DNA of 64,000 nt from PALSA-1353 sp050012375 (lineage in GTDB: Bacteria > Planctomycetota > Phycisphaerae > Tepidisphaerales > Tepidisphaeraceae): assembly GCA_050012375.1 (NCBI GenBank), contig JBEKHH010000017.1:23159-87158 (forward strand), written 5' to 3'. This document shows positions 15,266-24,753 of this stretch, one piece after another; the stretch's first letter is position 1, and every line of letters starts with the position of its first letter. The notes beneath the pieces were generated by a model that was not told the DNA's origin, searched no databases, and saw only the letters and a list, made by a program, of their open reading frames with translations. The translations under genes and the position numbers were made by a program.

Positions 15266-15646
15266 ATGCCACGTTCAACCGGCGGCGCGACGCACAGCCG
15301 CAAACGCAAACGAGTCTTGAAAGCCGCCCGCGGATTCCGCGCCGCTTCCGGAACGCTGTATCGTCCGGCCATCGAATTCACCCGCAAGGCGGGCGTTTAC
15401 GCCTACCGCGACCGCCGCCAGCGCAAACGCCATTTCCGAACCCTGTGGATCACGCGTCTGGGCGCGGCCCTGCGCGCCCGCGGCATCCACTACAACCGTT
15501 TCATCCCCGCACTCGTCCTGGCCGGCATCGAATTGAATCGCAAGATGCTTAGCGAACTGGCCATCGTCGATCCCGCGGCCTTCGACGCCATCGTTGAAAA
15601 AGTCCGCCCGCATCTGGTTCAGCCGACGGCCAAGGCGACGGCCTGA
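15266..15646 (+). CDS. rplT: 50S ribosomal protein L20
   Basis: Early-binding 23S rRNA protein needed for assembly of the large subunit, and in many bacteria a repressor of its own operon. The 126-residue sequence has the conserved basic N-terminal helix (SRKRKRVLKAARGFR), the YAYRDRRQRKRHFRTLWITRL block and the C-terminal GIELNRKMLSELAI domain. It is the last gene of the thrS-infC-rpmI-rplT set; the next gene is on the opposite strand. Confidence 0.97.
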   Translation: MPRSTGGATHSRKRKRVLKAARGFRAASGTLYRPAIEFTRKAGVYAYRDRRQRKRHFRTLWITRLGAALRARGIHYNRFIPALVLAGIELNRKMLSELAIVDPAAFDAIVEKVRPHLVQPTAKATA

Positions 15647-15663
15647 TCGCGCGACGAGGCTCC

Positions 15664-16434
15664 CTATCGCTTCAGCACCAGACCCTGACCCGTCGGCAGT
15701 TCGAGAACGGCGTGATTGCGCTTACGCATGAACTCCAGTTCCGCCACGGTCTGATCGCGATTGCAAACCCATCCGAAATCGTCGAGCACAATCAAACCGC
15801 CCGGACTGACGCGGTCAAACAGGCGCTCCAGCGCCAATATCTCGGCCCGCGCCGAATTCATGTCGATGTGGAGATACGCGATGGCCCGGGGCGACTCCCG
15901 CTCCAAGGATGCCGGCACAATTCCTGGAATGATTTTCACGTTGGGATATTGGGCGAACGTCCGTCTCACCTCCGCGAGCCACGTCGAGGGATCTTCCGTA
16001 TACGCGGGGTTCCACAGCCTCCGCTCTTTTTCCGTGGAGGTTTCCTCGGGGAGGCCGGCAAACGTATCGTACAGATAGAAGGCCTTGCCAACTTTTGCGA
16101 AGTCGAGGTATTTGCAAAGAACGGCCGACGAAAGGCCTTGAAATACGCCGCATTCGACGAAATCGCCCGGAATTTTCAGCGCATGATTCGCGGCCCAGGC
16201 CAGCACGTGCAGCCGCCACACCAGGCTCTTGTCATGCTCGGTGATCGCGGTCGAATTGAAACTTTCCGTGAATTGCCGGTCGTCCAGGAAGCTCAGGTTC
16301 CTGCCCATCGCCATGAGCATGTCGTTGGCGAAAAAGCAGCCCGGGTAAAGCTCCGCGATGTCTTTCAGCGCCTGGTTGAACGTTTGGAGCTTGTCGGGTG
16401 GAATCCAATAGAACATCCGGCTCCCTGCGGGCAA
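15664..16434 (-). CDS. TylF/MycF-family class I O-methyltransferase
   Basis: SAM-dependent methyltransferase resembling macrocin O-methyltransferase. Visible family marks are GDFVECGVFQGLSS (SAM site), FYLYDTFAGLPE, IAYLHIDMNSARAEILALE and GGLIVLDDFGW with likely metal ligands Asp. The 256-residue length is normal. Such enzymes methylate sugars or phenolic rings, and planctomycete-type genomes carry many near polysaccharide genes. ATG 16434 or ATG 16416 (MFYWIPPDK) may be the start. It is convergent with rplT and stands alone, so the substrate cannot be assigned. Confidence 0.85.
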   Translation of the reverse strand: MPAGSRMFYWIPPDKLQTFNQALKDIAELYPGCFFANDMLMAMGRNLSFLDDRQFTESFNSTAITEHDKSLVWRLHVLAWAANHALKIPGDFVECGVFQGLSSAVLCKYLDFAKVGKAFYLYDTFAGLPEETSTEKERRLWNPAYTEDPSTWLAEVRRTFAQYPNVKIIPGIVPASLERESPRAIAYLHIDMNSARAEILALERLFDRVSPGGLIVLDDFGWVCNRDQTVAELEFMRKRNHAVLELPTGQGLVLKR

Positions 16435-16477
16435 TTGTTGGCCAATACAAGCTGACGCGTCATTCTACCGCGGGCTA

Positions 16478-17464
16478 CTACTTCAAGCGGAGGTCCACGC
16501 CTTCCTCTTCCCACTGCTCGACCAGGCGTTTGAGATCCGTCACCGTTGCATCGAGTTCGCGTGCGCTGTCCACCAGCGCCTGGTACAGTTTCGGGTCGTT
16601 TACGAGCAGGCCCGCGGTGCCCTGAGCCTTGTCGATCTTCCGGGCAATGCTCTGGACGCTGGACAGCAAGCTCGCAATCTGGGTGAGGCGGTCGCCCACC
16701 TGTTTGCTCAAGTCGTCAATGCGCAATTGCGCGTCCTTGAATGTGGCCGACGCGGCGCTGGTCGTGCTTTGAAGGTTGTCGGCCAGATGATTCAGCTTCT
16801 CCGTGGTGCTGTGGATATTGGCGATGGCGGCCTTCAAGTCGCCGCGCGTCTTCGGGTCGCCCAGCACGGACTGAAGCGAATCGAACACCTGTCCCACTTT
16901 CTCGGCCTGCGTGGCGATCGTCTTGATCGTCTTATCCAGGTCTTCGATGGCGCCGGATTCCCGAAGCTGCTTGGCGGTCTTGCGAATCTCCTCGCTCATT
17001 CCCGTGATTTCGGTGGCCGTCTGTGACACCGAGGGGGGGAGCAGATTGAGCCCCACGTATTGCGCGCTGATGATTTCGTTCGCCGCCAGCACTCCACGCG
17101 CGTGATCGCCGACAAAGTCAAGGCTGATAATGGAGGCCTCTCCGAGCGCGCTGGTCTGCATTATCTCCGCCCGCAGGTTAGCCGGAAGCGGAGGCTCCCG
17201 ATCCACCAGGGCATCGACCGTCACGCCCATGCCGTCGGGATTTCGGCTCAACGAGGTCACCCGCCCCACGCTCACGCCCAGATATTCCACGGCCGATCCC
17301 TGCGACAGCCCGTCGGCGCGCGCTGTCAAGAAATGCAGCGGGAGCTGCGGGGGAGAGAACAGCTCCGCCGTTCTGCTGCTGAATTTCAGCGCCATCCAAC
17401 CGAACACAAGAAGGGCGCCCAAAACCGTCACCCCAACGAGAATGTTGCGCTGATAGGTGGCCAT
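16478..17464 (-). CDS. mlaD: MlaD/MCE-domain lipid-binding protein of an ABC lipid transporter
   Basis: Periplasmic, membrane-anchored lipid-shuttle component of the Mla pathway. One N-terminal membrane segment (ILVGVTVLGALLVFGWMAL) is followed by an MCE domain at about 35-115 with the GLSQGSAVEYLGVSVGRV signature, then a long helical region to the end (328 residues). This fits the MCE layout with a coiled C-terminal barrel or tail. It is the third gene of the minus-strand set mlaE-mlaF-mlaD, 26 bases after the ATPase gene. Confidence 0.9.
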   Translation of the reverse strand: MATYQRNILVGVTVLGALLVFGWMALKFSSRTAELFSPPQLPLHFLTARADGLSQGSAVEYLGVSVGRVTSLSRNPDGMGVTVDALVDREPPLPANLRAEIMQTSALGEASIISLDFVGDHARGVLAANEIISAQYVGLNLLPPSVSQTATEITGMSEEIRKTAKQLRESGAIEDLDKTIKTIATQAEKVGQVFDSLQSVLGDPKTRGDLKAAIANIHSTTEKLNHLADNLQSTTSAASATFKDAQLRIDDLSKQVGDRLTQIASLLSSVQSIARKIDKAQGTAGLLVNDPKLYQALVDSARELDATVTDLKRLVEQWEEEGVDLRLK

Positions 17465-17490
17465 CCTCTATTTCCTTATTCAACAATGGA

Positions 17491-18270
17491 TCAATTTTTA
17501 TCCGAGGGTCCAAGCGTCTGCAATTCCTGCAGGCTCGCTTCGCCGAGAACGAACCGCTTGACCGTTTCGTTATCCGTATTGCGAACTTCCTCGGAAGTTC
17601 CGTCGAAGATCAGTTTCCCATCAAAGAGCATGACGATTCGGTCGGCGACCTTGAACGCGCTGTTCATGTCGTGCGTGACGACGATGCTGGTGACGTGCAA
17701 CTCGTGCTGCAGCTTGAGAATCAGCTCGTTGATCACGTCGGCTCGGATCGGATCCAGTCCCGTCGTGGGCTCGTCGTAGAGAATCACTTCCGGATCCAGC
17801 GCGATCGCCCGCGCCAGAGCCACCCGTTTGCGCTGGCCGCCCGACAGCTCCGCCGGCATTTTTTTGGCGGCATCCTGCAGGCCCACCATCCGCAGCTTTT
17901 GTTTGACAATTTCCGCAATCTCCTCCGGCTTCCTATTGGTGTGCTCGACGAGCGGGAACGCCACGTTCTGGGCGACATTATTGGAATCGAACAGGGCGCC
18001 CTGCTGAAAGAGGAACCCGAACCTCTGGCGCACCTTCATCAGCGCGCGTTCCGGCAGGTTGTCGATGCGCTGGCCGGAAAACCAGACCTCGCCCCAGTCC
18101 GGCTTGAGCAGACCGACTATGTTTTTCAGGATCACGGTTTTCCCGCTGCCGCTGACGCCGATGATCACCAGGCATTTCCCCTTCTCGATCTGGAGGCTGA
18201 CGTCGTTGAGCACCTCCAGCCGGCCGAATCGTTTGAAAATGTGCCGCAGTTCAATCAGGGCCATAAGCAT
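17491..18270 (-). CDS. mlaF: MlaF-type ABC transporter ATPase
   Basis: ATPase that drives phospholipid transport between inner and outer membrane. Walker A is GVSGSGKTVILKN, the Q-loop region FGFLFQQGALFDS is typical of MlaF, the signature is LSGGQRKRVALARA, and Walker B is VILYDEPTTGLDP with VTHDM as the switch. I use ATG 18270, seven bases after the mlaE stop, with GGGAG eleven bases upstream; ATG 18264 is also possible. The frame is open further upstream, but that would overlap mlaE. Confidence 0.92.
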   Translation of the reverse strand: MLMALIELRHIFKRFGRLEVLNDVSLQIEKGKCLVIIGVSGSGKTVILKNIVGLLKPDWGEVWFSGQRIDNLPERALMKVRQRFGFLFQQGALFDSNNVAQNVAFPLVEHTNRKPEEIAEIVKQKLRMVGLQDAAKKMPAELSGGQRKRVALARAIALDPEVILYDEPTTGLDPIRADVINELILKLQHELHVTSIVVTHDMNSAFKVADRIVMLFDGKLIFDGTSEEVRNTDNETVKRFVLGEASLQELQTLGPSDKN

Positions 18271-18277
18271 CCGTGCT

Positions 18278-19105
18278 TCAACTCCCGAAGACGCTTCGGG
18301 ATCCGTACAGGGCGACGTACCAGTCATGCGCAATTTGCGCGAAGAAGAAATTCATGATGATGATGGACATGAAGCTGGCAACGAACGATTCGGTGCAGGC
18401 GCGTCCCACTCCGTTAGCGCCCGCGCCGCAGTTGAAGCCTTTGAAGCAACTGATCAGAGCGATCGCCCCTCCGAAAAAGATCGACTTGGTAATCCCTTCG
18501 TTGATCTGCCACAGCTCCACGCCGCGCTGGGCATAATGCCAGAACGATCCCGACGGCACCCCCATGATCCTTACGCTAATGAACCATCCGCCGATGATTC
18601 CCGTGATATCGCTGTAAATCGTCAAAATCGGCGTAAGCAACAGGCAGGCGAGAAACCGAGGCACGACCAGGAAGCGGATGGGATCGGTTCCCATGACCCG
18701 CAGCGCGTCGAGCTGCTCCGTGACGTTCATCGTTCCCAGTTCCGCCGTCAACGCCCCGCCCACCCGCCCGGCGAGCATCACCGACGCCAGCACCGGACCG
18801 ATCTGCTTCACCACCGACAGAATGATGACGCTACCCATGCGATCTTCCTGGCCGACGGCTTTGAACTGGCTGTAGGTCTCAACGGCCATGACCATGCCGA
18901 TGAACGCCCCCGTGATGCCAACAACCGGCAGCGTCCGGACGCCGATCTCGTACATCTGGGGCAGCAGCAGCCGCAGGTTCCTCCATCTCCCACCGCCCAT
19001 ACAGAGCCACAACAACGTGCGGCCGGCGAAGTCACAGAATTCGCCAAACGCCGCCAGAGCGTTGTTCGCCGTCTGTCCAACTCTTTCGATGAACTTCGTT
19101 GCCAT
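18278..19105 (-). CDS. mlaE: MlaE-type ABC lipid transporter permease
   Basis: Inner-membrane permease of the Mla/MCE lipid transporter. The 275-residue protein has about five hydrophobic segments and the family marks GITGAFIGMVMAVE, VVKQIGPVLASVMLAGRVGGALTAELGTM and EQLDALRVMGTDPIRFLVVPRF. It heads the operon mlaE-mlaF-mlaD. The MlaB and MlaC partners are not adjacent. With kdsB and lpxI it supports a true LPS-type outer membrane. Confidence 0.94.
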   Translation of the reverse strand: MATKFIERVGQTANNALAAFGEFCDFAGRTLLWLCMGGGRWRNLRLLLPQMYEIGVRTLPVVGITGAFIGMVMAVETYSQFKAVGQEDRMGSVIILSVVKQIGPVLASVMLAGRVGGALTAELGTMNVTEQLDALRVMGTDPIRFLVVPRFLACLLLTPILTIYSDITGIIGGWFISVRIMGVPSGSFWHYAQRGVELWQINEGITKSIFFGGAIALISCFKGFNCGAGANGVGRACTESFVASFMSIIIMNFFFAQIAHDWYVALYGSRSVFGS

Positions 19106-19222
19106 GGCGGGAAATCATACGACCGGCGCGCGCCGCTGGCCAGTGTGGGCACTAACCAGAATTCAAAAATCCAAATCCCGGGTCCAAATTCGAATCCGTA
19201 GAATCCTCCCCCGGCAGCGCCG

Positions 19223-20623
19223 TCAGCTTGGAATATCGGACGTGGCAGGTCCGTCCGATCGGCGGCTATCGATTTCCCGCCCGAGCGCTTCAGCCACGCT
19301 GGCGATAACCCCGCTCCAATCATCCGCGCGATTCCGGCGAAACAATTGCATCGTGGGATACCACGGACTGTCCGAGCGCTCCAGCAGCCATCTCCAATCC
19401 GGCGGCGTGGACAACAGCAGCCATGTTCGCTTTCCGATGGCCCCGGCAAGATGGGCAACGGCCGTGTCCACGGTGATCACCAAATCCAAATTCGCCATCA
19501 GCCCGGCCGTATCGGCAAAATCATCCAACTGGTCTGTCCAGTCAATCAAGCGGCCGGCGAAGGCGCCGTCGGCAATTTGTGCGCGAGGCGGGCCTTTTTG
19601 AAGGCTATAAAAGGACGCGCCGGCGATATCCTTCAAACCGGCCAATTGATTTAGCCGCATCGAACGGTTGCGGTCGTTGATGTGCATCCTTCGGCCGGCC
19701 CAAACCAGCCCCACGCGCAGCGATCGCCCGCCATCGTTAAACCGCCGGCCCCACAGACGCACCAACTCCGCAGGCGCCGCGAGATACGGCGTTGGCGCGG
19801 GAATCGCTGCCAGCGTTGTCCCCAGGGCCAGCGGAAGGCTCAGAATCGGAAAATGGACATCAAATGACGGCAGCGGCTGGCCGGCAATTGCAACCTTCAC
19901 CCCTTGCACCGAATGCTGAAAGAGGCGAACCAGCGGCATAAAGACTTCTAAAACAACTTTCGCTCCCCGCTCCAAAACCCGTGGAACATAACGAACGAAC
20001 TGGATGACATCCCCCAGCCCCTGTTCGCCCCAGAGCAAAATGGTCTTCCCACCCAAATCCCCGCCATCCCACCTCGCCGCGGAGAATTCCCGCGCCGCAA
20101 TCGGCGATTTCAGGCGGGTTCGCCATTCGTATTCTTTCCATCCGCGTTCAAAATCCCCATGAAGCAACAACTGGATCGCTAGGTTGTAGTGGGCCTCGGC
20201 ATAGTCCGGCCGAATTTCCAACGTCCGCGCCATCGCCGCGGCGGCCTCGCCCTGACGTCCGGCGTCAATCAACGCGCTGGCGAGGTTCAGGTACGCCTCC
20301 GCGTAATCCGCTTCCAGTTCGATCGCCCGCCGGGCTTCGGCAATCGCCTCGTCGGTCTTTCCCAATCGGCGGCAGGCGGCGGCAAGGTTCTTGTGATACT
20401 CGGCAAAGTCCCCGTTCAAGCGCACCGCACGCCGGAACAATTCCTCCGCCTCCTCCATCCGATCGCTCTTGGCACAAATCGAACCCAGCAGATTCGGCAC
20501 ATCCGGCTGCTGGGGCGCTTCGATCAACAGACGGCGATAGATCTTCTCCGCCTCGGCAACTCGCCCCGCGAGTTCGTGCTCGATCCCAACCCGCAACAAG
20601 CTCTTGGTCTCAGCTTCCGACAT
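19223..20623 (-). CDS. TPR protein with a heptosyltransferase-like (GT9-type) domain
   Basis: The N-terminal half (about 1-165) is tetratricopeptide repeats with A-Y/LG-A spacing, for example EAYLNLASALIDAGRQGEAAA and EAHYNLAIQLLLHGDFERG. The C-terminal half (about 190-450) resembles the ADP-heptose:LPS glycosyltransferase fold: LLWGEQGLGDVIQFVRYVP, VGLVWAGR, and LDLVITVDTAVAHLAGAIGKRTWLLL near the nucleotide-sugar site. Such TPR-GT fusions occur near envelope and flagellin glycosylation genes. The acceptor is unknown. The stop is close to the next minus-strand gene, eda, which precedes it by three bases, so they may be cotranscribed. Confidence 0.85.
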   Translation of the reverse strand: MSEAETKSLLRVGIEHELAGRVAEAEKIYRRLLIEAPQQPDVPNLLGSICAKSDRMEEAEELFRRAVRLNGDFAEYHKNLAAACRRLGKTDEAIAEARRAIELEADYAEAYLNLASALIDAGRQGEAAAAMARTLEIRPDYAEAHYNLAIQLLLHGDFERGWKEYEWRTRLKSPIAAREFSAARWDGGDLGGKTILLWGEQGLGDVIQFVRYVPRVLERGAKVVLEVFMPLVRLFQHSVQGVKVAIAGQPLPSFDVHFPILSLPLALGTTLAAIPAPTPYLAAPAELVRLWGRRFNDGGRSLRVGLVWAGRRMHINDRNRSMRLNQLAGLKDIAGASFYSLQKGPPRAQIADGAFAGRLIDWTDQLDDFADTAGLMANLDLVITVDTAVAHLAGAIGKRTWLLLSTPPDWRWLLERSDSPWYPTMQLFRRNRADDWSGVIASVAEALGREIDSRRSDGPATSDIPS

Positions 20624-20626
20624 CGA

Positions 20627-21280
20627 TTATTTTGTCCGCGCCGCACGGATGGTCTCGACGAACGCCCTGGCGTTAGCCGTCACGCTCGTCCAGTCATTCC
20701 GGGCCAGCGCATCCTTGCTGATCAGCGACGATCCCGCGCCAACGAAAACCGCGCCCGCTCTGATCCAGTCGCCGGCGTTTTTCACGTCCACACCGCCCGT
20801 CGGCGTCAGCCGCAGTTGCGGAAGGGGCGCCAGAAGGTCCTTGAAATACTGTGGCCCCAGCCCCGTGGAGGGGAATACCTTCACCACGTCCGCCCCGGCC
20901 CGCCAGGCGCGCAGAATTTCCGTCGGCGTGAACGCGCCGGGAATCACGATCTTGCCGCATTGCTGCGCCGCCGACACGATCTTCTCGTCAAACATGGGCG
21001 AAACGACGAACTGCGCCCCGGCCGCGATCGCATCCCGCGCCGTCGCCGCGTCCAGGACCGTTCCCACGCCCAGGACCGCCCTGTCCCCAAAGCGATTTGC
21101 CAGCATCTCAATTCCCTCAATCGCATTGGGCGTGCTCAGGGTCACTTCGATCGCCGGCACTCCCCCGGCCAAAAGCGATTCAGTGATGCCGACGAGTTGA
21201 TCCTTGGAATGGGCCCGGATGACCGCCACAACCCCCGCGTCGGCGATCTGCTTCAGAAATTGATCCTTGGTTTTGCTCAC
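20627..21280 (-). CDS. eda: 2-keto-3-deoxy-6-phosphogluconate aldolase (KDPG aldolase)
   Basis: Class I aldolase of the Entner-Doudoroff and hexuronate routes, splitting KDPG into pyruvate and glyceraldehyde 3-phosphate. The 217-residue barrel has AGVVAVIRAHSKDQ, AIEVTLSTPNA with the catalytic Glu, VLGVGTVLDAA, FVVSPMFDEKI, IPGAFTPTEI, and the Schiff-base Lys in DVVKVFPSTGLGPQY. I use GTG 21280 because the family sequence begins there (SKTKDQF); the open frame upstream overlaps the outer membrane efflux gene. It follows that gene by 52 bases, with a hairpin between. Confidence 0.92.
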   Translation of the reverse strand: MSKTKDQFLKQIADAGVVAVIRAHSKDQLVGITESLLAGGVPAIEVTLSTPNAIEGIEMLANRFGDRAVLGVGTVLDAATARDAIAAGAQFVVSPMFDEKIVSAAQQCGKIVIPGAFTPTEILRAWRAGADVVKVFPSTGLGPQYFKDLLAPLPQLRLTPTGGVDVKNAGDWIRAGAVFVGAGSSLISKDALARNDWTSVTANARAFVETIRAARTK

Positions 21281-21298
21281 GAAGTTGTTGCAGCAAAG

Positions 21299-21324
21299 CA
21301 CCCGGCCGGAAAAAGTCGCCGGGT
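21299..21324 (-). terminator. Hairpin between the efflux operon and eda
   Basis: CACCCGGC (21299-21306) pairs perfectly with GCCGGGTG (21317-21324) over an 11-base loop. On the minus strand it follows the efflux gene stop by nine bases and is followed by a weak T tract (CTTTGCT), so termination may be partial. Confidence 0.6.
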
Positions 21325-21332
21325 GTTCCCGA

Positions 21333-22817
21333 TCACTCCCACCCGCCGCCCAGCGCCTTATAGAGCGCCACCAGATCGGCCGAGACCTGCTGCTCGCTCT
21401 GCGCCAGCGCATCTTGCGTCGCGAAAAGGCTGCGCTGGGCGTCCAGAACGCTGAGAAAATCGGCGCTGCCCTTTTGGAACAGTTCCATCGACAGATCAAG
21501 CGCCCGCTGATTGGCGTCCACCGCCTCCTGCACCGACTGCAATCTCACTTGTTCCCGGTTGTAGGCCACCAGCGCGTCCTCCACGTCTTCCATGCTTTGC
21601 AGCACCGCCTTGCGATACGCCTGAAGCGCTTCCGCCTGCCGCGCGGTCTGCACGTCGATGTTCGAACTCACTTTCCCGGCATTGAAGATGTCCCAGGTAA
21701 CCCCCGGCACGATCTGGTAAGTTCGGCTGGTGTAGTCAAACAACCGCTTCAAAGATTGCGATTCCACTCCCAGCGCTCCGGTGATGGAGAATTTCGGGTA
21801 CAAATCAGCCGTCGCCACGCCGATCTGCGCTGTTGCCGCCGCCAGCTGCCGCTCGGCGCGGCGGACGTCCGGCCGACGCCGCAGCAATTCGCCCGGCAAA
21901 CCCGGCGGCACGCTCGCGGGGCCGACGGGAATCGCCGCCGTGACGCTCAATTCATCCGACAGAGAGCCGGGGTCCTGTCCCAGCAAAATCCCCAGATGAT
22001 GGATCGTCTGGCGAACCTGCGCTTGCAGCGTCGGAATCGCCGACGCCGTCGTCGCCACTTGCGCCTCCTGCTGCGCCACGTCCAGATAGGGGATCAGCCC
22101 TCCCTCGGCCTTGCGGCGAGTCAAATCCAGGGTCTGCTGCTGGCTCTGAAGATTCCCCTGAGCGATCTCCAGCTCGCGTTGCGCTCCCCGCAGTTCGACG
22201 TAATTGACCGCCACTTCTGCCAGCAGCGACACCAGCACGTCCCGCCGATCCCATTGGGCCGCCTGAACGCTGTAGTTTGCCGATTCGATGGCCCGGCGCG
22301 TCCCGCCGAATACATCGATTTCCCAAGTCGCATCAAACCCCGCCTGCCACAAATCGGATTCAATTCCCGGAAAGGCGCCGCCGCCTGACGAGGCAAAGGC
22401 CGCCACTCCAGGCAGATTCTGACTTTCACGTTCGTGCGTATAGCTCCCTTGGGCGCCGACATCGGGAAACAGCCCCGAGGCCTGTATGCCCCGATTGGCC
22501 CGCGCCTCGCGAATCCGCGCTTCCGCCGCAAGCACGTCCGGGTTGTTCTTCACCGCCCGATCAATCAATCCGTTCAGCGTCGGATCGTTCAGCGTTGTCC
22601 ACCAGCGCAGATAGTCCGGCTGGATCACGCCCTGCGTGGCGCCGCGCGTCGTCGGCTGCGTCGCCGAGGCGATCTCCTCATACTGCCCCGGAGTCTTCAT
22701 CTCCGGCTGCTTGTAATCCGGCCCGACCGCGCAGCCCCACAATGCCAGCAGGACCGCCGGAAGGATTGCGAAGCGTTGTTTCGCTCCGGCCAATGGCGTC
22801 TTCAGGGAAAAAATCAT
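21333..22817 (-). CDS. NodT-family outer membrane efflux lipoprotein
   Basis: Outer membrane channel of a tripartite exporter, of the OprM/NodT type. The lipobox LLALWGC puts the lipidated Cys at 29. The 494-residue sequence has two repeats of the OEP domain with family marks (WWTTLNDPTLNGLIDRAV, NNPDVLAAEARIREARA, LLGQDPGSLSDEL, LRRRPDVRRAERQLAAATAQIGVA). It is the last member of the operon TetR-permease-ATPase-fusion protein-outer membrane factor, 57 bases after the fusion protein. Confidence 0.93.
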   Translation of the reverse strand: MIFSLKTPLAGAKQRFAILPAVLLALWGCAVGPDYKQPEMKTPGQYEEIASATQPTTRGATQGVIQPDYLRWWTTLNDPTLNGLIDRAVKNNPDVLAAEARIREARANRGIQASGLFPDVGAQGSYTHERESQNLPGVAAFASSGGGAFPGIESDLWQAGFDATWEIDVFGGTRRAIESANYSVQAAQWDRRDVLVSLLAEVAVNYVELRGAQRELEIAQGNLQSQQQTLDLTRRKAEGGLIPYLDVAQQEAQVATTASAIPTLQAQVRQTIHHLGILLGQDPGSLSDELSVTAAIPVGPASVPPGLPGELLRRRPDVRRAERQLAAATAQIGVATADLYPKFSITGALGVESQSLKRLFDYTSRTYQIVPGVTWDIFNAGKVSSNIDVQTARQAEALQAYRKAVLQSMEDVEDALVAYNREQVRLQSVQEAVDANQRALDLSMELFQKGSADFLSVLDAQRSLFATQDALAQSEQQVSADLVALYKALGGGWE

Positions 22818-22874
22818 GTTAAACCTTCACTCATCCAACGATTTCAACCAAACGTCTCCGTGCGGCAGCGCAAT

Positions 22875-23969
22875 TCACGGGGCGCATTCGATAAAGACGT
22901 CCATCTGCTGCCCGACATAGATCGGCTTTTTGCCGGCGTCAAACGTATAAAGCACCTGAAGGACGCGCGTATCGACTCGCTCCGTGCTGTCGCCCGTCAG
23001 CGATTTCTTGGGAACGACAAACGGTTCAATTCGATAGAATTTCAGTTCACAGCCGATTTCCCGGTTGCCGCGAAGATACGCCACCGCACGGGTGTCCCCG
23101 TCCCGAGGCACCCGCCAGGCGTCGTTCTCATCCACGTCCGTGCGAACCACCAGCTTTCTCACATCGCCGATCAGCATCAGCGGCGTTTCCAATTCGCCTG
23201 CGGCCGCATATTCTCCAACGTGCAACTTCACTTGCAATACCTCCCCGTCCACCGGGGCCGTCACCGTCAGCCGATCCATCAGAACCCGATCGCTCTCCAC
23301 CTGCGTTTGGGCCGATTGTAATTGCGCTCGCGCGGTTTGTATGTCGGCGGCGGCCACTTTCAGGTCCTGATCCCATGACCCGGCCCTGAGCAGCGCGAGG
23401 TTCGCCTGCGATTCGGCCAGGTGGGCCTGGGCCACATCCACCGCGTGACGGCGGCGATCGAGATCGTCCTGGCTGATGGCCCGGGCATCGGACACGCTTT
23501 GGAGCAATCGCAGTTGATCGCGAGCATCCTCCAGACTATGCAGATCGGCGTCGGCGCGAGCCTGGGCCGGGGGAATTTCCTCCGGCCGCGGCATCTGCTT
23601 CAGGCGGTCGTACCTGGCCTGCGCCGCCGCAAGCAGGGCCTCCTGGGCCGTCACCGCCGCCCGCTTGGTCGCCAGGTCCGCCTGAAGTTCCCGGTCGTCG
23701 ATCTGCCACAATGGCTGGCCCTTGGCGACCGTGTCGCCGACTTTCACGAATACCTGCTTGACGACTCCGGGAACGACCGCGCCGACTTGGATGTTCTCAC
23801 TGAACGCCTCCACGATGCCGGCGCCCGAAACCGAATTGGCGAACGGCGCCCGGCTCGGCTCGGGCGTTAGCGCAGCCAGCGCCGCCGGGTGGCTTCCATT
23901 GACCACCATGTGGATCATGAAAATCACCCCGGCGACCGCCACAAGGGGAAGAAATATTTTTCGAATCAT
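22875..23969 (-). CDS. HlyD-family membrane fusion protein
   Basis: Periplasmic adaptor joining an ABC exporter to the outer membrane channel. It has an N-terminal signal anchor, a biotinyl-lipoyl-like half (GVVKQVFVKVGDTVAKGQPLWQIDDRE), a long coiled-coil hairpin (about 85-215, Ala/Gln/Asp-rich) and the returning lipoyl half VTAPVDGEVLQVKLHVGEYAA. The 364 residues are typical of DevB-like adaptors. It starts 19 bases after the ATPase gene. Confidence 0.92.
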   Translation of the reverse strand: MIRKIFLPLVAVAGVIFMIHMVVNGSHPAALAALTPEPSRAPFANSVSGAGIVEAFSENIQVGAVVPGVVKQVFVKVGDTVAKGQPLWQIDDRELQADLATKRAAVTAQEALLAAAQARYDRLKQMPRPEEIPPAQARADADLHSLEDARDQLRLLQSVSDARAISQDDLDRRRHAVDVAQAHLAESQANLALLRAGSWDQDLKVAAADIQTARAQLQSAQTQVESDRVLMDRLTVTAPVDGEVLQVKLHVGEYAAAGELETPLMLIGDVRKLVVRTDVDENDAWRVPRDGDTRAVAYLRGNREIGCELKFYRIEPFVVPKKSLTGDSTERVDTRVLQVLYTFDAGKKPIYVGQQMDVFIECAP

Positions 23970-23988
23970 GGCAACTCCGTGCTACGCG

Positions 23989-24738
23989 TCAGTTTCTTGT
24001 CAGGTCCGGCGAATTCGTGATCTTATGAATAACTCCGTCATCCATCTGCGCAATGCGATCGGCGAACTCGAAAATACGCGCGTCGTGAGTCACGATCACC
24101 AGAGTTCTGCCGTGGTGCATTCCCACGGATCGCAGCATCTCCATCACCTGATGGCCGGTTTCATGATCCAGCGCGCTGGTCGGTTCGTCGCAAACGATGA
24201 TCCTGGGATCGTGAATCAATGCCCGGGCGATGGCGACGCGCTGTTGCTGCCCGCCGGATAGGTCCCTGGGCAGCGATGTGTGCCGCTCTCCGAGTCCCAC
24301 CTGTGCGAGGATTTCCCTGGCCTTGCTGATCGCCGCGGCCCGCCCGACGCCGTTGATGAGCAGCGGAACCGCCACATTTTCCGCCGCCGTCAGCGTCGGC
24401 AGCAGATTGAAGGCCTGAAAAACAAAGCCCACCGTCTGCCCGCGCCATCGCGTCTTTTCTCGCCCCGGCATCGACTTGAAATCCTGTCCGAAAACGCTGC
24501 ACTTCCCGGCGTCGTGATCGAGAATCCCGGCGATGCAACTGATCAGCGTCGTCTTGCCGCAGCCGGATGGACCGACCAGCATGAGCAATTCGCCGGTCTT
24601 CACATCCAGATCGATCCCGCGCAGTGCGGTGACCGCCCCTGCCCCGGTTCCGTAGGACTTGGTCAAGCCTTGGCAATGCACCGCCAACTCCGCCGAACGC
24701 GGAATGACGGGTGGGTATTCAGCAACGACGGCACTCAT
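23989..24738 (-). CDS. ABC exporter ATPase (MacB/DevA type)
   Basis: ATP-binding subunit for the adjacent FtsX-like permease. Walker A is GPSGCGKTTLIS, the Q-loop region is VGFVFQAFNLLPTLTAAENV (characteristic of the MacB/LolD group), the signature is LSGGQQQRVAIARAL and Walker B is IIVCDEPTSALD. The 249-residue length is normal. It starts 15 bases after the permease gene. Confidence 0.94.
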   Translation of the reverse strand: MSAVVAEYPPVIPRSAELAVHCQGLTKSYGTGAGAVTALRGIDLDVKTGELLMLVGPSGCGKTTLISCIAGILDHDAGKCSVFGQDFKSMPGREKTRWRGQTVGFVFQAFNLLPTLTAAENVAVPLLINGVGRAAAISKAREILAQVGLGERHTSLPRDLSGGQQQRVAIARALIHDPRIIVCDEPTSALDHETGHQVMEMLRSVGMHHGRTLVIVTHDARIFEFADRIAQMDDGVIHKITNSPDLTRN

Positions 24739-24753
24739 CTTCGACTCATTCGT

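Noticed and set aside
21267..22388. 373-codon plus-strand frame
   Set aside because: Antisense to the outer membrane efflux gene, which has a lipobox and family motifs.
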